64,000 nt of DNA from Schizochytrium sp. CCTCC M209059 (taxonomy: Eukaryota; Sar; Bigyra; Thraustochytrida; Thraustochytriidae). Shown here piece by piece: positions 19,062 to 27,858 of this stretch. Every line of letters starts with the position of its first letter. The first letter of the stretch is position 1. The stretch is taken from contig KN805384.1 in the NCBI GenBank assembly GCA_000818945.1, positions 232,762 to 296,761 on the forward strand, read 5' to 3'. The notes beneath the pieces are model-generated. The model was not told the DNA's origin. It did not search any database and saw nothing but the letters and a program-made list of their open reading frames with translations. The translations under genes and the position numbers were made by a program.

Positions 19062-20078
19062 TTAAGAAGAAGAAGATGCAACGAGACCGCCCTCGACGCG
19101 AGCACACGTTTCCTCAATAAGTTTGAGCAGGGTCTCCTCCATCGACTCTCGGTCGTTACGCTCCGCGAGAATCTCGTTGCGCATCTTGAGACAAAGATCC
19201 TCGAGCAAGCCATCAACATGTGTCTCGTGGTCTTCGCGGGCACGACGCTCTGCCGCTGCTTCCTCTGCTGCAGCCTTGCTCGCTGTCTCTAGCGTTTGCA
19301 CACGGGCAGCAAGGGCGGTGTTCTGGTCCTTGTAAGCCTCAACTTGCTCCGTTAGACGGGCCACCTGCTCATAGAGTTGGACACCAAATTTCTCCTCGGC
19401 CTGAGCGCGAAGAACCTTTTCTGTCTCCATCTGCTCGCGAATTTCTCGCAGCTCACTGGCGTGTGCCTCTTCGGATGCGACAGCGTCTGTGCGAAAGCCC
19501 TCAATCTTAAGATCGACACTCTTAATGATGGCCTCTGCTTCTTTGGTCTTGCGCTCATCCAAGAGCTCGCGAGCAAGTCTTTCTTGGCCCAAGGCTTCCA
19601 TCACGTGCTCGATCTGCTGGTCGCACTCTTCGAGCCTTGATTCTTGCTCACTTTCAATTCGTTGGATTTGCGTCTGGAGTTCCTTGACCTGCGTCTCCAT
19701 GACAGCACGCGAGCGAGATCGGTCAACCTCGAGACCTTGCTGTAGCTTTGAGAGTTTTTGTGTGATGGATCGCACGCGGTCACGGTTAAGTGAGACACGC
19801 GAGCGATCGCGTTCGAGTTCCTCTAACGCGAGCCATTTGGGAGTCTTGCGAGTGGTTGTCGCCTTTTTCGCAACAGGCGGCGCGGCCTTGATCTGTGGCG
19901 GGGACTTGGGAGACTTCATAACCAGCGTTGTTTCGTGCTCTTGCTCTTTCTCCCGACTGTCCGCTGCGGCGACGACGTCCTCAGAGTTGACAGGGCCTTC
20001 GAGGTCAATACTTTCGTCGTCAAAGTCATCGTCGAAGTCATCCTCGATCTCGTACGCCTTTTCCTCTACTTCAGCCAT
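19062..20078 (-). CDS. SF-assemblin / beta-giardin-like coiled-coil protein
   Basis: 338 residues from the ATG at 20078. An acidic head (about 1-60, rich in Asp/Glu) and a Pro/Lys linker lead into a continuous coiled coil from about residue 95 to the end. Repeated RDRVRSITQKL, METQVKELQTQIQRIE and DLCLKMRNEILAERNDRESMEETLLKLIEE segments resemble striated-fibre assemblin, the 2-nm filament protein of flagellar rootlets. The conserved C-terminal block is characteristic of that family. If right, the organism builds flagella (zoospores). A generic coiled-coil protein is the alternative. Transcribed convergently with the costars gene. Confidence 0.8.
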   Translation of the reverse strand: MAEVEEKAYEIEDDFDDDFDDESIDLEGPVNSEDVVAAADSREKEQEHETTLVMKSPKSPPQIKAAPPVAKKATTTRKTPKWLALEELERDRSRVSLNRDRVRSITQKLSKLQQGLEVDRSRSRAVMETQVKELQTQIQRIESEQESRLEECDQQIEHVMEALGQERLARELLDERKTKEAEAIIKSVDLKIEGFRTDAVASEEAHASELREIREQMETEKVLRAQAEEKFGVQLYEQVARLTEQVEAYKDQNTALAARVQTLETASKAAAEEAAAERRAREDHETHVDGLLEDLCLKMRNEILAERNDRESMEETLLKLIEETCARVEGGLVASSSS

Positions 20079-20848
20079 GATATTTCCACCTCGAAGAGTT
20101 TTGCGCGTGTTGCTGCTTTCTGTCTCGTCGCTTACGACGGACGTCTGGCTCCTTGCAACGCGCGCGTCTTCAGGTGTCAAACACGTCTGACGAAGTTGAT
20201 CGTCTGCTATGTTTGTCTCTTGGCTTTTTTGGTTGCAAGTCTAGTCACCGGTCGCACGTGTACGCAAGCAAGCAAGTAAGCAAGGGAGAGGTTCATTCAT
20301 TCATTCATCCATTCAATCAATCAATCATTTACGTATTCGGCGGATCGACCGCTCAATCATCGTAGGAACTCATGAAACCGGAGCGCCATCTCCGCTTATG
20401 ACCCAGACTTATTTGTGCTGTGCGAAAGAACAGCAAGGTTAACTTGTCTCGTCAAAAGTCACAATTTTGGTCTTTGTCAACGGCTAGTCGTTCTCGCTGC
20501 TTACTTCTCTCTTACAGTAAAAAAGTATAGCAGTGCAGAGGGAGAGAGAGAGAGAGGGGGGGAGAGAGGGGAGGATAAACGCCAATATACGGTGACCAGA
20601 GCTTGGTAGTACTGTTAGCTATTACTAGGTGGTCTAGGTGGCCCGCTGGGCTCTTGCGCTGCGCGCAAAAGAGACTCGGGCTTGGCGCGCCAGGCAGCTT
20701 GTAGCGTCGGCAGCCAAACGCTGCGCGCACAAGTCCTCGGCAGCGCGGCAGACGCCGTCGCGTCTTTTTGGCGAAAAGGACATACAAACCAAACAAACAA
20801 ACAAATTAACAAACTCGAAGGGAGCGCTGGAGCACAGGGTAAAGAAAG
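20079..20848. promoter_or_regulatory. Divergent intergenic region with simple repeats
   Basis: Separates the minus-strand assemblin-like gene from the plus-strand TPR gene. It contains AAGC units (20267-20284), ATTC/AATC tetranucleotide repeats (20291-20330), a GA-rich run (about 20541-20572) and AAAC units (about 20788-20810). No gene is supported. Confidence 0.5.
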
Positions 20849-23617
20849 ATGCTCAAGCCGCACGCGTACTGGGACGGCCTAGACTATGAGGAACTCGAAG
20901 GCCAGGCTGACGGAAAGACGCCCGACGCGACGCAAAGCCCGGCTGCACTTCTTGCAAGCGAGAGGGACGACAAGGCTCGCAAAAATGAGCTGGGCAAACT
21001 CCAGAAGCAAGCAAAACGGAAGGACCGCGCAGCACGGGTTGCAGCGCTCAAAGCGAAAAAGAACAACGCTGACATCAGTGACGATGCTGCTGCGAAACGC
21101 GTCGAGGCTGCGGAGATTGCGAACATGAGCAGTCAATTTGAGACGTTTGTTCGCGAACGAGAAGAAGCCGTGACCCTCCTCAAGCGATCAAAATTCGATG
21201 CCGCTCTAAAGCATCTTGAAGCTTCCAGGGCTGGCATCGAAACGCTTGCAAACAAGCTTGGAATTTCCGACACCACGAGCAATGTCAACCAGCAACCCAA
21301 TCAAGAAGCGCACTGCTCGCATCATGGACATGGGCATGGACACGGACACGGACATGGTCATGAACATGGGCATGGACATAATCATGGACATGGCGAGTGT
21401 GCGTCCTCGGGCAAGGATGACCCGGGGCTTAAATCAGCTGCAGAAGAGGCCGCCGCTTCCTTTGCGCGCCTTGTGCGCGGAGCTCAACAAGAGGTGAATA
21501 TGCTCATCGGCCAGAGTCATCTGTTCCTCGAGAACTGGGTTGAGGCTGTTGATGCTTTTCGAGGTGTTCTGATCAAGGACTCGTCGGTTGCTTCAGCCTG
21601 GGTGCTACGCGGGAAGGCGTTTCTTGAAATGGGAGCCCCTCTTCTCGCAGAACTTCACCTAGCACAGTCCGCTGTGTCAGACGCGGCAGCGCACGTCAAA
21701 GCACTCAAGGCGCGGGCAACTCGCGTGGCGCGAGAGCGACAGGGACGATCGCTCGATGAGAACGCCGTGCTCGAGGTCGATCGATCGATGGGGAGTGATC
21801 TTTCCATTGAGGCTGTTGTGCAAAAGCTCGTGCGTGAGGGAGATCGCCTTCATCGCGAGACCTTTCAATATTCGGCTGCCATCAAGTTCGCCGCGGCGCG
21901 TCGGATTCTCAAAGAACATCAGAACGATCAGCGCATTGGCACGTTGCTTCGCTGCGTTGTTCTTGTTGGACTTGCACGGACGTACATTGCACGTGAAACG
22001 GGGTACGTCGAAGCCATGCAGTGCTGCGGCGAGGCGATCGCACTCGATCCTCTTGGGTGCGAGTCTCCGCACGCGCTTCTGACGCGGTCTCGGGCTCACA
22101 AGGCGCTTGGGCAGTATGCTCTCGCGCTCGAAGACCTTGAACGCGTTGCTCAGCTTTGCAAGATGCTCAAGATGGACGCGAAGACACGGGCCAGACCACT
22201 CTGCGGCGAGGTCCCTGCACTTCATACTGTTCCTGCGGAAGAAGGGGGTGAGTCATTGCAGACTTTGCAGGAAGAAGCTGCTCGCGAGGCAAACTCGTGT
22301 CTCGATATGTGGCGACAACTAGGTCAGGTTACGTATCCAAAGCGTGCGCCTGGGTGTGGCGTCCGGCGTCTCAACGACGGAGATGCCAGCGTAGAGTCAT
22401 CGTGGGGCATCAACGAAGGCCCTTTCTATGCAATGTCATCCGTGGAAGACATGGTGTGGTCCGTCTCTGGTTCTCATTCGAGAGCAGTGTCCGCATGCGA
22501 AGCAAGTGAGATAGGCAACGGAAAAGAATCTGGAAAACAGGAGAACTCGGTGAAGCCTAGAAAGCAGAGCTCGCTGTTTTTGGTGGTGGGAAGCGATGAC
22601 ACCGATATAGCAGACGTGGAAGACGTCGGCTCCCAAGAAGAACGCCTCCAGCGCTTACGCAACGCTATTCCGCGATATCGGCGCGCTTCCGCGCTGCGTC
22701 TGACACAGGTTTTGCACGCGGATGCAAGCAGCGCAAGCGCCTCCGCAACAGCGACCTTGCGCGCACGTGTCGAAGACCCGCAATTAGGATCTGCTACACT
22801 CGAACAAGCGTTTTCTTCCTATGGGTTTTCTACAAGATGCTGGGACGATGTTGATGAGGTTTTCGAGTTGGAAAATTTCTTTCATGGATCGCAAGAGACT
22901 CCGTGCGCCTTTGTGCGCGTGCGCAAGATAGACGACGCGATCAAGGTGATGCACGCCTGTGGTTCACTTGCGCACGTGATTGTGGTAGCGGTGATCGGCT
23001 CAGGTACACTTACACGTAGTGTGCTCGATGAGTGTATCGTTATTGCCGATGCATTGGGCCCACGCCTGCCCGTGCTTCGCGCAGGTGATCGCGTTTCCCG
23101 CAACACCGACGGTGCACCCTTCACCGTCGTTCGCACGCTGCCGGGCGAGGGAGATGAAGAATTGCATGACGAAGTCATGGTTGAAGTTCGCGAGAACAAG
23201 TCGTCATCAGTTGTACGCGTCCCCCTCCGTCAGCTACGACGGCGCGGACTTCAGACTCAACGTAGCTCTTCAGAGATAGTGGTTATGAGTGCGCTCGACT
23301 TGGGACCGACTCTTTTGCATCTTGCAAGTGGGGTGGACCCCACAGACACTTTGAGCAGTGCTAGGCCAGTAGCCAATACGAAGCAAGTTGCAGACGCGAG
23401 ATCACCGCCTGCATTTTGCGGCCGAAGTCTTGCTGCGTTTCTTGCTCTCGAGGAGAGCGGGTGCAGATTGTTGGAGCAGGCAAACGTTGCACTGCAAGGC
23501 CATGTTGCCGTTCCTGGCCGGCCCTCGGTTCTCGTGCCCTCGTCCGGAAGCGCCTTGACCTTCAATCCGGCAGACGCTGGTCTTCGCGACCTGGTCCTGC
23601 AACGCCTCGAGAGATGA
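20849..23617 (+). CDS. TPR protein with His-rich metal-binding-like stretch
   Basis: 922 residues from the ATG at 20849. The N-terminus (about 30-95) is a Lys/Arg/Ala-rich helix. Around residues 158-188 there is a stretch of about fifteen histidines alternating mainly with Gly (HGHGHGHG type) and ending GEC, as in Zn/Ni-binding loops. At least two tetratricopeptide-like regions follow (about 215-275 and 370-440, e.g. GQYALALEDLERV). The rest is not recognised. The last 110 residues contain DLGPTLLHLASG and GRSLAAFL, which faintly recall sulfatase C-termini, but no sulfatase catalytic motif exists, so this is not used. Probably a soluble scaffold or chaperone-type protein; function unknown. 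Confidence 0.75.
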   Translation: MLKPHAYWDGLDYEELEGQADGKTPDATQSPAALLASERDDKARKNELGKLQKQAKRKDRAARVAALKAKKNNADISDDAAAKRVEAAEIANMSSQFETFVREREEAVTLLKRSKFDAALKHLEASRAGIETLANKLGISDTTSNVNQQPNQEAHCSHHGHGHGHGHGHGHEHGHGHNHGHGECASSGKDDPGLKSAAEEAAASFARLVRGAQQEVNMLIGQSHLFLENWVEAVDAFRGVLIKDSSVASAWVLRGKAFLEMGAPLLAELHLAQSAVSDAAAHVKALKARATRVARERQGRSLDENAVLEVDRSMGSDLSIEAVVQKLVREGDRLHRETFQYSAAIKFAAARRILKEHQNDQRIGTLLRCVVLVGLARTYIARETGYVEAMQCCGEAIALDPLGCESPHALLTRSRAHKALGQYALALEDLERVAQLCKMLKMDAKTRARPLCGEVPALHTVPAEEGGESLQTLQEEAAREANSCLDMWRQLGQVTYPKRAPGCGVRRLNDGDASVESSWGINEGPFYAMSSVEDMVWSVSGSHSRAVSACEASEIGNGKESGKQENSVKPRKQSSLFLVVGSDDTDIADVEDVGSQEERLQRLRNAIPRYRRASALRLTQVLHADASSASASATATLRARVEDPQLGSATLEQAFSSYGFSTRCWDDVDEVFELENFFHGSQETPCAFVRVRKIDDAIKVMHACGSLAHVIVVAVIGSGTLTRSVLDECIVIADALGPRLPVLRAGDRVSRNTDGAPFTVVRTLPGEGDEELHDEVMVEVRENKSSSVVRVPLRQLRRRGLQTQRSSSEIVVMSALDLGPTLLHLASGVDPTDTLSSARPVANTKQVADARSPPAFCGRSLAAFLALEESGCRLLEQANVALQGHVAVPGRPSVLVPSSGSALTFNPADAGLRDLVLQRLER

Positions 23618-24075
23618 CATATCATTTTCATATACTCGCCAGGCTCAGGCTCAGGCTCAGGCTTACTGACGTGGCGGAGGTGAAGCATGCATGCTTTCCA
23701 TCCTGCTAGACGCAGCTTGTTCGGGCTGCTCACATCATCGCCATCCTGCTCGGAGCGTCTGGACGGGTTACGAAAAGGAAGCCCAACCTGACCGTATCTA
23801 CCACCGCACAATAGTCTCCCGCCAGCTCACACTGGCAGCCTCGCCTGTGCTACCTCGCAGTTCCTGAAGCCGCGTCGCCTTGCGTGGCTCTGCTTTGCGT
23901 TGGCCCGGATCGATTGAGCGTGCGCAGGACGCGCGACGGAGACCGCTATCTCGCGCTCGCTCGCGCGAAGCGAAGCGGAGACGGCCTCGAGGAGGCGGGT
24001 CGCGCCTGCGTGCGGGAGACGCGGGTCGTTCGTCGATTATTTGTTCGCTTGACCGAAAGGGTCTGACAGCGCACG
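23618..24075. promoter_or_regulatory. Spacer before amino-acid transporter
   Basis: 458 bp with no gene. A GGCTCA hexamer is repeated about four times at 23641-23663. The last 150 bp are GC-rich with CTCGCTCGCGCGAAGCGAAG-type sequence and are probably the promoter and leader of the transporter gene. Confidence 0.5.
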
Positions 24076-25638
24076 ATGCTCGGGGAGCCCAAGGTCCGGG
24101 ACATTGAGCTCAACGAGCTCGCGGTGGAGGACCGCGACGGGGCGCGGGGCGGCGAGCGCGAGGACGATGGCGGGTTCAGGCCCGTGAGCGCGCGCAGCAA
24201 CGAGGGCGAAGACGGCAGCGGCGGGGACGAGAATGGCATGGTGGGTGTGACGCACAACGGCCCGAACGCCGACGCCCTGGGAGCAGACCAAGACGAGGAC
24301 GAGGACGAGGATGATATCATCCCCGGGAACAGCGGCAAACTCGGCGCGTGCTTTAACTTTGTGAACAGTATCGTCGGCGCTGGAGTGATCGGCCTTCCCT
24401 TTGCTGTGGCCGAATGCGGGTTTGTGATGGGCTTTCTGCTCCTGGTGGTGGTGGCGTATTTTACGCACTTTAGTGTCAACACGCTCGTTCAGCTGGGCGT
24501 TTTGGTGAAAGAGCGGAGCTATGAGGGCCTGTGCAAGCACTGTTTTGGAAAGGTCGGGTTTGCGGTCGTGTCGCTCTTCATGGCGATCTTTGCCTTCGGG
24601 GCCATGTGCGCCTACTTGGTTATTGTGGGCGACACCATTCCCGTCGTGCTTGACCACCTTTTCGGCGTACAAAGCGACCGTCGTCTGGTCGTTTTCCTCT
24701 TTGCGCTGGTCATCATTTTACCATTGAGTCTCTTGCGGGACATGGCGGCCTTGTCGTGGAGCTCTTCGCTATCCATCACCGCAGACGGAATTATTGTCCT
24801 GTTGGTCATTGCGCGCGCGACGTATGGGGTTGCGGAGTGGCCCGAAGCAGATCGCGGTCCGATCGAGCCAGAGTTCACCTTTGCCAACAGCTCCATCTTT
24901 GCAGGATTTGGCGCAATCTCTTTTGCGTACGTGTGTCAGCACTCGTCCTTTATCGTTTTCAATACCCTTAAGGTGCCAACGACAAGAGAATGGGACCGCG
25001 TGAACACGGGGGCCGTGTCAACGGCCATGATTATGTCGGTCTTGCTGTCACTTGCAGGTTATCTGGCCTTTTTTAATCAGACACTTCCCAACATTTTGAA
25101 CAACTTTCCCTGCAATGACAACGTCAGCAACGTAGCACGATTTCTCTTAGCCCTGACAATGGTCTTCACCTTTCCCATGGAGAACTTTGTGGCGCGACAC
25201 TCGCTCTTTGCGATTTATCATGGATTTTCGCCGACGCTCAAGGGCTCGCGGCGGATGTCGTCGGCATGGCACTTTGGACTCACGTTGGGGCTTTGGGGGT
25301 TGGCGACGATTATTGGCGTGGCGGTGACAGATTTGGGGATCATTATCGAGCTCACGGGAGCGCTCAGCGCAAGTATGCTGGGCTTCATCTTGCCCGCCAT
25401 GTGCCACTTCAAGGTGCACTCTTTGCGCATCACCTGGAATAAGAGTATCAAAGCTTGGGACAAGGATCACCCATTCTACCGCACGACACTAAGCGGGCGT
25501 CTGGCGGGGTTGCGCGACTTTTGGGTACCTCTTTTTATGCTCGTGGTTGGTATTGTGGCCATGATCGCTGGCACATACACGGCGGTACGCGACAGTTTCG
25601 AGGGTGGGACGACCGAGAATTGCGTGAGGACAGAATGA
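24076..25638 (+). CDS. Amino acid transporter, SLC38/AAAP family
   Basis: 520 residues; about 85 acidic cytosolic N-terminal residues (an EDEDEDD run near 75), then roughly eleven hydrophobic segments from about residue 93 to 510. The first helix carries FNFVNSIVGAGVIGLPFA, the conserved unwound TM1 signature of the amino acid/auxin permease (AAAP, SLC38/VAT) family that binds substrate and sodium or protons. Further matches include the Ser/Phe-rich FGAISFAYVCQHS helix and FPMENFVARH. This should be a proton- or sodium-coupled neutral amino acid transporter of the plasma membrane or lysosome/vacuole; substrate cannot be told. Single exon. Confidence 0.93.
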   Translation: MLGEPKVRDIELNELAVEDRDGARGGEREDDGGFRPVSARSNEGEDGSGGDENGMVGVTHNGPNADALGADQDEDEDEDDIIPGNSGKLGACFNFVNSIVGAGVIGLPFAVAECGFVMGFLLLVVVAYFTHFSVNTLVQLGVLVKERSYEGLCKHCFGKVGFAVVSLFMAIFAFGAMCAYLVIVGDTIPVVLDHLFGVQSDRRLVVFLFALVIILPLSLLRDMAALSWSSSLSITADGIIVLLVIARATYGVAEWPEADRGPIEPEFTFANSSIFAGFGAISFAYVCQHSSFIVFNTLKVPTTREWDRVNTGAVSTAMIMSVLLSLAGYLAFFNQTLPNILNNFPCNDNVSNVARFLLALTMVFTFPMENFVARHSLFAIYHGFSPTLKGSRRMSSAWHFGLTLGLWGLATIIGVAVTDLGIIIELTGALSASMLGFILPAMCHFKVHSLRITWNKSIKAWDKDHPFYRTTLSGRLAGLRDFWVPLFMLVVGIVAMIAGTYTAVRDSFEGGTTENCVRTE

Positions 25639-25904
25639 TGTGGTCGGTCGGTCTTTGGTGACCGCGCGAGAATGGTGGCCCAGCAACCAAAACGCGAAAG
25701 ATGTTTGCAAGACGAACTCGTGAGAAAACAGATTTATCTAGAACCATAGTAGGTGATATGAAATGAAAGGAAAGAGAGAGATTCCACGATCAATCTTGAA
25801 AGCAAGATCTTGCTTGTGGACTGGAAAAAGATAGGAAAATGCCAGTAGCAGCATTTCTTTCATCATAGAGGGAGAACAATGGATTATCTTAAAATGCGTT
25901 CGCT

Positions 25905-25936
<32 letters not shown>

Positions 25937-25985
25937 CGTTCATTCGTTCACACGATCGGCAAACTACATACCATAATGATTATAC
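25639..25985. other. Convergent spacer with CGTT repeat
   Basis: 347 bp between convergent genes, holding presumed 3' UTRs. A CTCG/TTCG tetranucleotide repeat runs from about 25897 to 25949. Nothing else was seen. Confidence 0.6.
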
Positions 25986-26450
25986 TTAAAGGTGGGCCTT
26001 GAGGTGGCAGTCACGTCCGTCCTTGATGGCGGCGCATGAGAGACCAGCGGTGCGGATGCCGGCAATTCCGCAGGCCTCATCGGCCTCGGAGACGTCGCCA
26101 CTGATGCCAACGGCGCCAATGACCTTGCCGGAGTGATCCTTGATGAGCACGCCGCCCGGGACCGGGATGATCTGGCCGCCGGTGGCCACGAAAGCAGATT
26201 GAATAAAGGCCGGACGGTCCGCGGCCACCTTGGCGAGGTTGGCACTGTCCGTGCCGAGTCCCAGAGCGCCCATGGCCTTGCCGCGGGCGATGGCCTCGCG
26301 GAAGATCGAGGCGCCGTCCTCCTTGTGGAAGGCCACGAGGTGGCCGCCGGCGTCGAGCACGGCGACCGTCAGGGGCTGCAGCTTGTTCGCGCGGCCGACC
26401 TCAAGGGCGCGCTTGACGATGGTGTCCGCTTGCGAGGCGGAGACGCTCAT
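25986..26450 (-). CDS. GlcG/HbpS-like (DUF336) protein
   Basis: 154 residues from the ATG at 26450; the longer in-frame stretch upstream includes repeat-encoded RDRDRDSDS and is taken as leader. The whole protein matches the GlcG/HbpS/PduO-C family: LTVAVLDAGGHLVAFHKEDGA, RGKAMGALGLGTDSANL, GGQIIPVPGGVLI and GKVIGAVGISGDVSEADE are all hallmark segments. Bacterial members bind haem or cobalamin-like ligands or act with glycolate oxidation; none of these roles is proven for eukaryotic copies. It is complete and of usual length. The family is mainly bacterial, so horizontal origin is plausible, but codon use does not look foreign. Confidence 0.92.
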   Translation of the reverse strand: MSVSASQADTIVKRALEVGRANKLQPLTVAVLDAGGHLVAFHKEDGASIFREAIARGKAMGALGLGTDSANLAKVAADRPAFIQSAFVATGGQIIPVPGGVLIKDHSGKVIGAVGISGDVSEADEACGIAGIRTAGLSCAAIKDGRDCHLKAHL

Positions 26451-26937
26451 CTTCTTTGCTCTGCGGGTCGGAGACGGGGTACCGGCGGCTCGTGCGCTGT
26501 CGCTGTCTCTGTCTCTGTCTCTGTCGATGATGCACTTGCTCTCTGCTCTCTGCTGCTGTTCGCGTTCTGCCGCTCCTGCACTGCACTGCACTGCTCGTCC
26601 AGGCGTCGTCCATGTATCGCGGTGTGGGCAATAGTAGTACTAACAAGCAGCAGAAAAGAAATCCTGGCCGAAGAAAAGCAATCTTCTGCCACTTTCGCAG
26701 CAAATTGGCCCCGTGCTTCTCATACCCGCATGACTCTTCGTCTGGGTTTTCTACACGCCCGATGCTCCCTGGTCTTGTACGTCACGTCATTTCGCCGCGG
26801 ATAGTTCTCTTCGTACCCTCCAGATTGCACCGTTCTTCCGGTTGTGCACGGCCTAATTGACGGGGATCGTCGGATCCCGGAGGATCCTGTAAAGGGGTAA
26901 TGCGCGAGTCTGCATGGCAAGGCGGACCACGGCGAGG

Positions 26938-27070
26938 GCGCAAGTGGGGTATCGCGGTATAGTCGACTTGTCGCCGCGCGGCGCCAGTGGCGGCGGGCGC
27001 GCAAGTGCGGCAGGGGCCCCGCGCAAGTGTAGCAAACGCCAACCTGACAAGGGCGCGGAGCGGCGCAAGT
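26938..27070. repeat. Second block of GCAAGTG motifs
   Basis: Four GCAAGTG copies (26940, 27001, about 27032, about 27064), the first extended to CAAGTGGGGTAT. It resembles the block upstream of MPP-beta at 8280-8560 and a single site at 38642-38652. Confidence 0.55.
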
Positions 27071-27186
27071 GAAACTCTGGAGGACCCGGGACACAGCGCC
27101 AAAACCGAAGCGCCGCGCCCACGCTGCCCGGCGAGCGACGCCGCGCCACGCTCCGCGACGCTCGCGCCCGAACCGCGCACGGGCAG

Positions 27187-27188
27187 CA

Positions 27189-27246
<58 letters not shown>

Positions 27247-27248
27247 CC
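27187..27248. repeat. AGGC tetranucleotide repeat
   Basis: About fifteen uninterrupted AGGC units. Confidence 0.95.
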
Positions 27249-27858
27249 GGCCGGCGGGCGCGGGTGCGAGCAGGCGGGAGAGAGCGAGCGAGCCAGCGAG
27301 GGCGGGGGAGGCGCATCGCTCGTTTTGAAAATCAGATCGATCAGGAGCGCGAGGCGGCCATCCCGCGCGGCTCGAGACGCCTTCCTTCGAGGCCTCGCAG
27401 ACCCCGCCGACCCCGCGTGAGCCGGTCGGGCCGCGAAGGTTAGCCAAAAGAGGGGAAGGCCAAGGCAGGCAAGGCAGACTTGACCCGACTTCTGCGCGTC
27501 TCGTCTTGTCCGGGTCCGCGCCGCTCGCTCGCGACCTTGAGGACCCCGCTGCTCACCTCGTCTCGCCTCGACTCGCCTCGCCTCGCCTCGCCTTTCCCCC
27601 CGGCGTGAGACTGGTCAAAAGTTTGCAGCGTGCAGGTCGACGACGGGTAGAAGTAGCAGCAGCAGCGGGCGGTGGTGGTGGACCGGGCGAAAAACCGGGC
27701 TGTCAAGAGCGTCGCGGGCGAAAGGATCGAGCGCAGTGCAGAGCAGAGCAGTGCAAAGCAGAGCAGAGCAGTGCAGAGCAAAGGCAGAGCAAAGGCAGAG
27801 CAGAGCAGAGCTTAGCGCAGCATAGCACCGCACAGCACGAGCGTGGGAGGAAGGGAAG

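Larger units (their letters stand above)
26451..27858. promoter_or_regulatory. Divergent GC-rich intergenic region with many repeats
   Basis: About 1.4 kb between the GlcG-like gene (-) and the CNB/ankyrin gene (+). It contains CTGTCT units (26496-26526), four GCAAGTG copies with the AAGTGGGGTAT motif (26938-27070), a long AGGC tract (27187-27248), a CGCCT tract (about 27558-27594) and GCAGA units (27732-27835). Open frames across it encode repeat-derived peptides and are not called. Confidence 0.6.

Noticed and set aside
22900..23617. Sulfatase-like C-terminus in the TPR/His-rich protein
   Set aside because: Only DLGPTLLHLASG and GRSL recall sulfatases; the catalytic CxPxR/SxPxR and metal-site residues are absent.
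27187..27248. CRISPR-like repeat array
   Set aside because: Uninterrupted tetranucleotide repeat without spacers; no cas genes, and the organism is a eukaryote.
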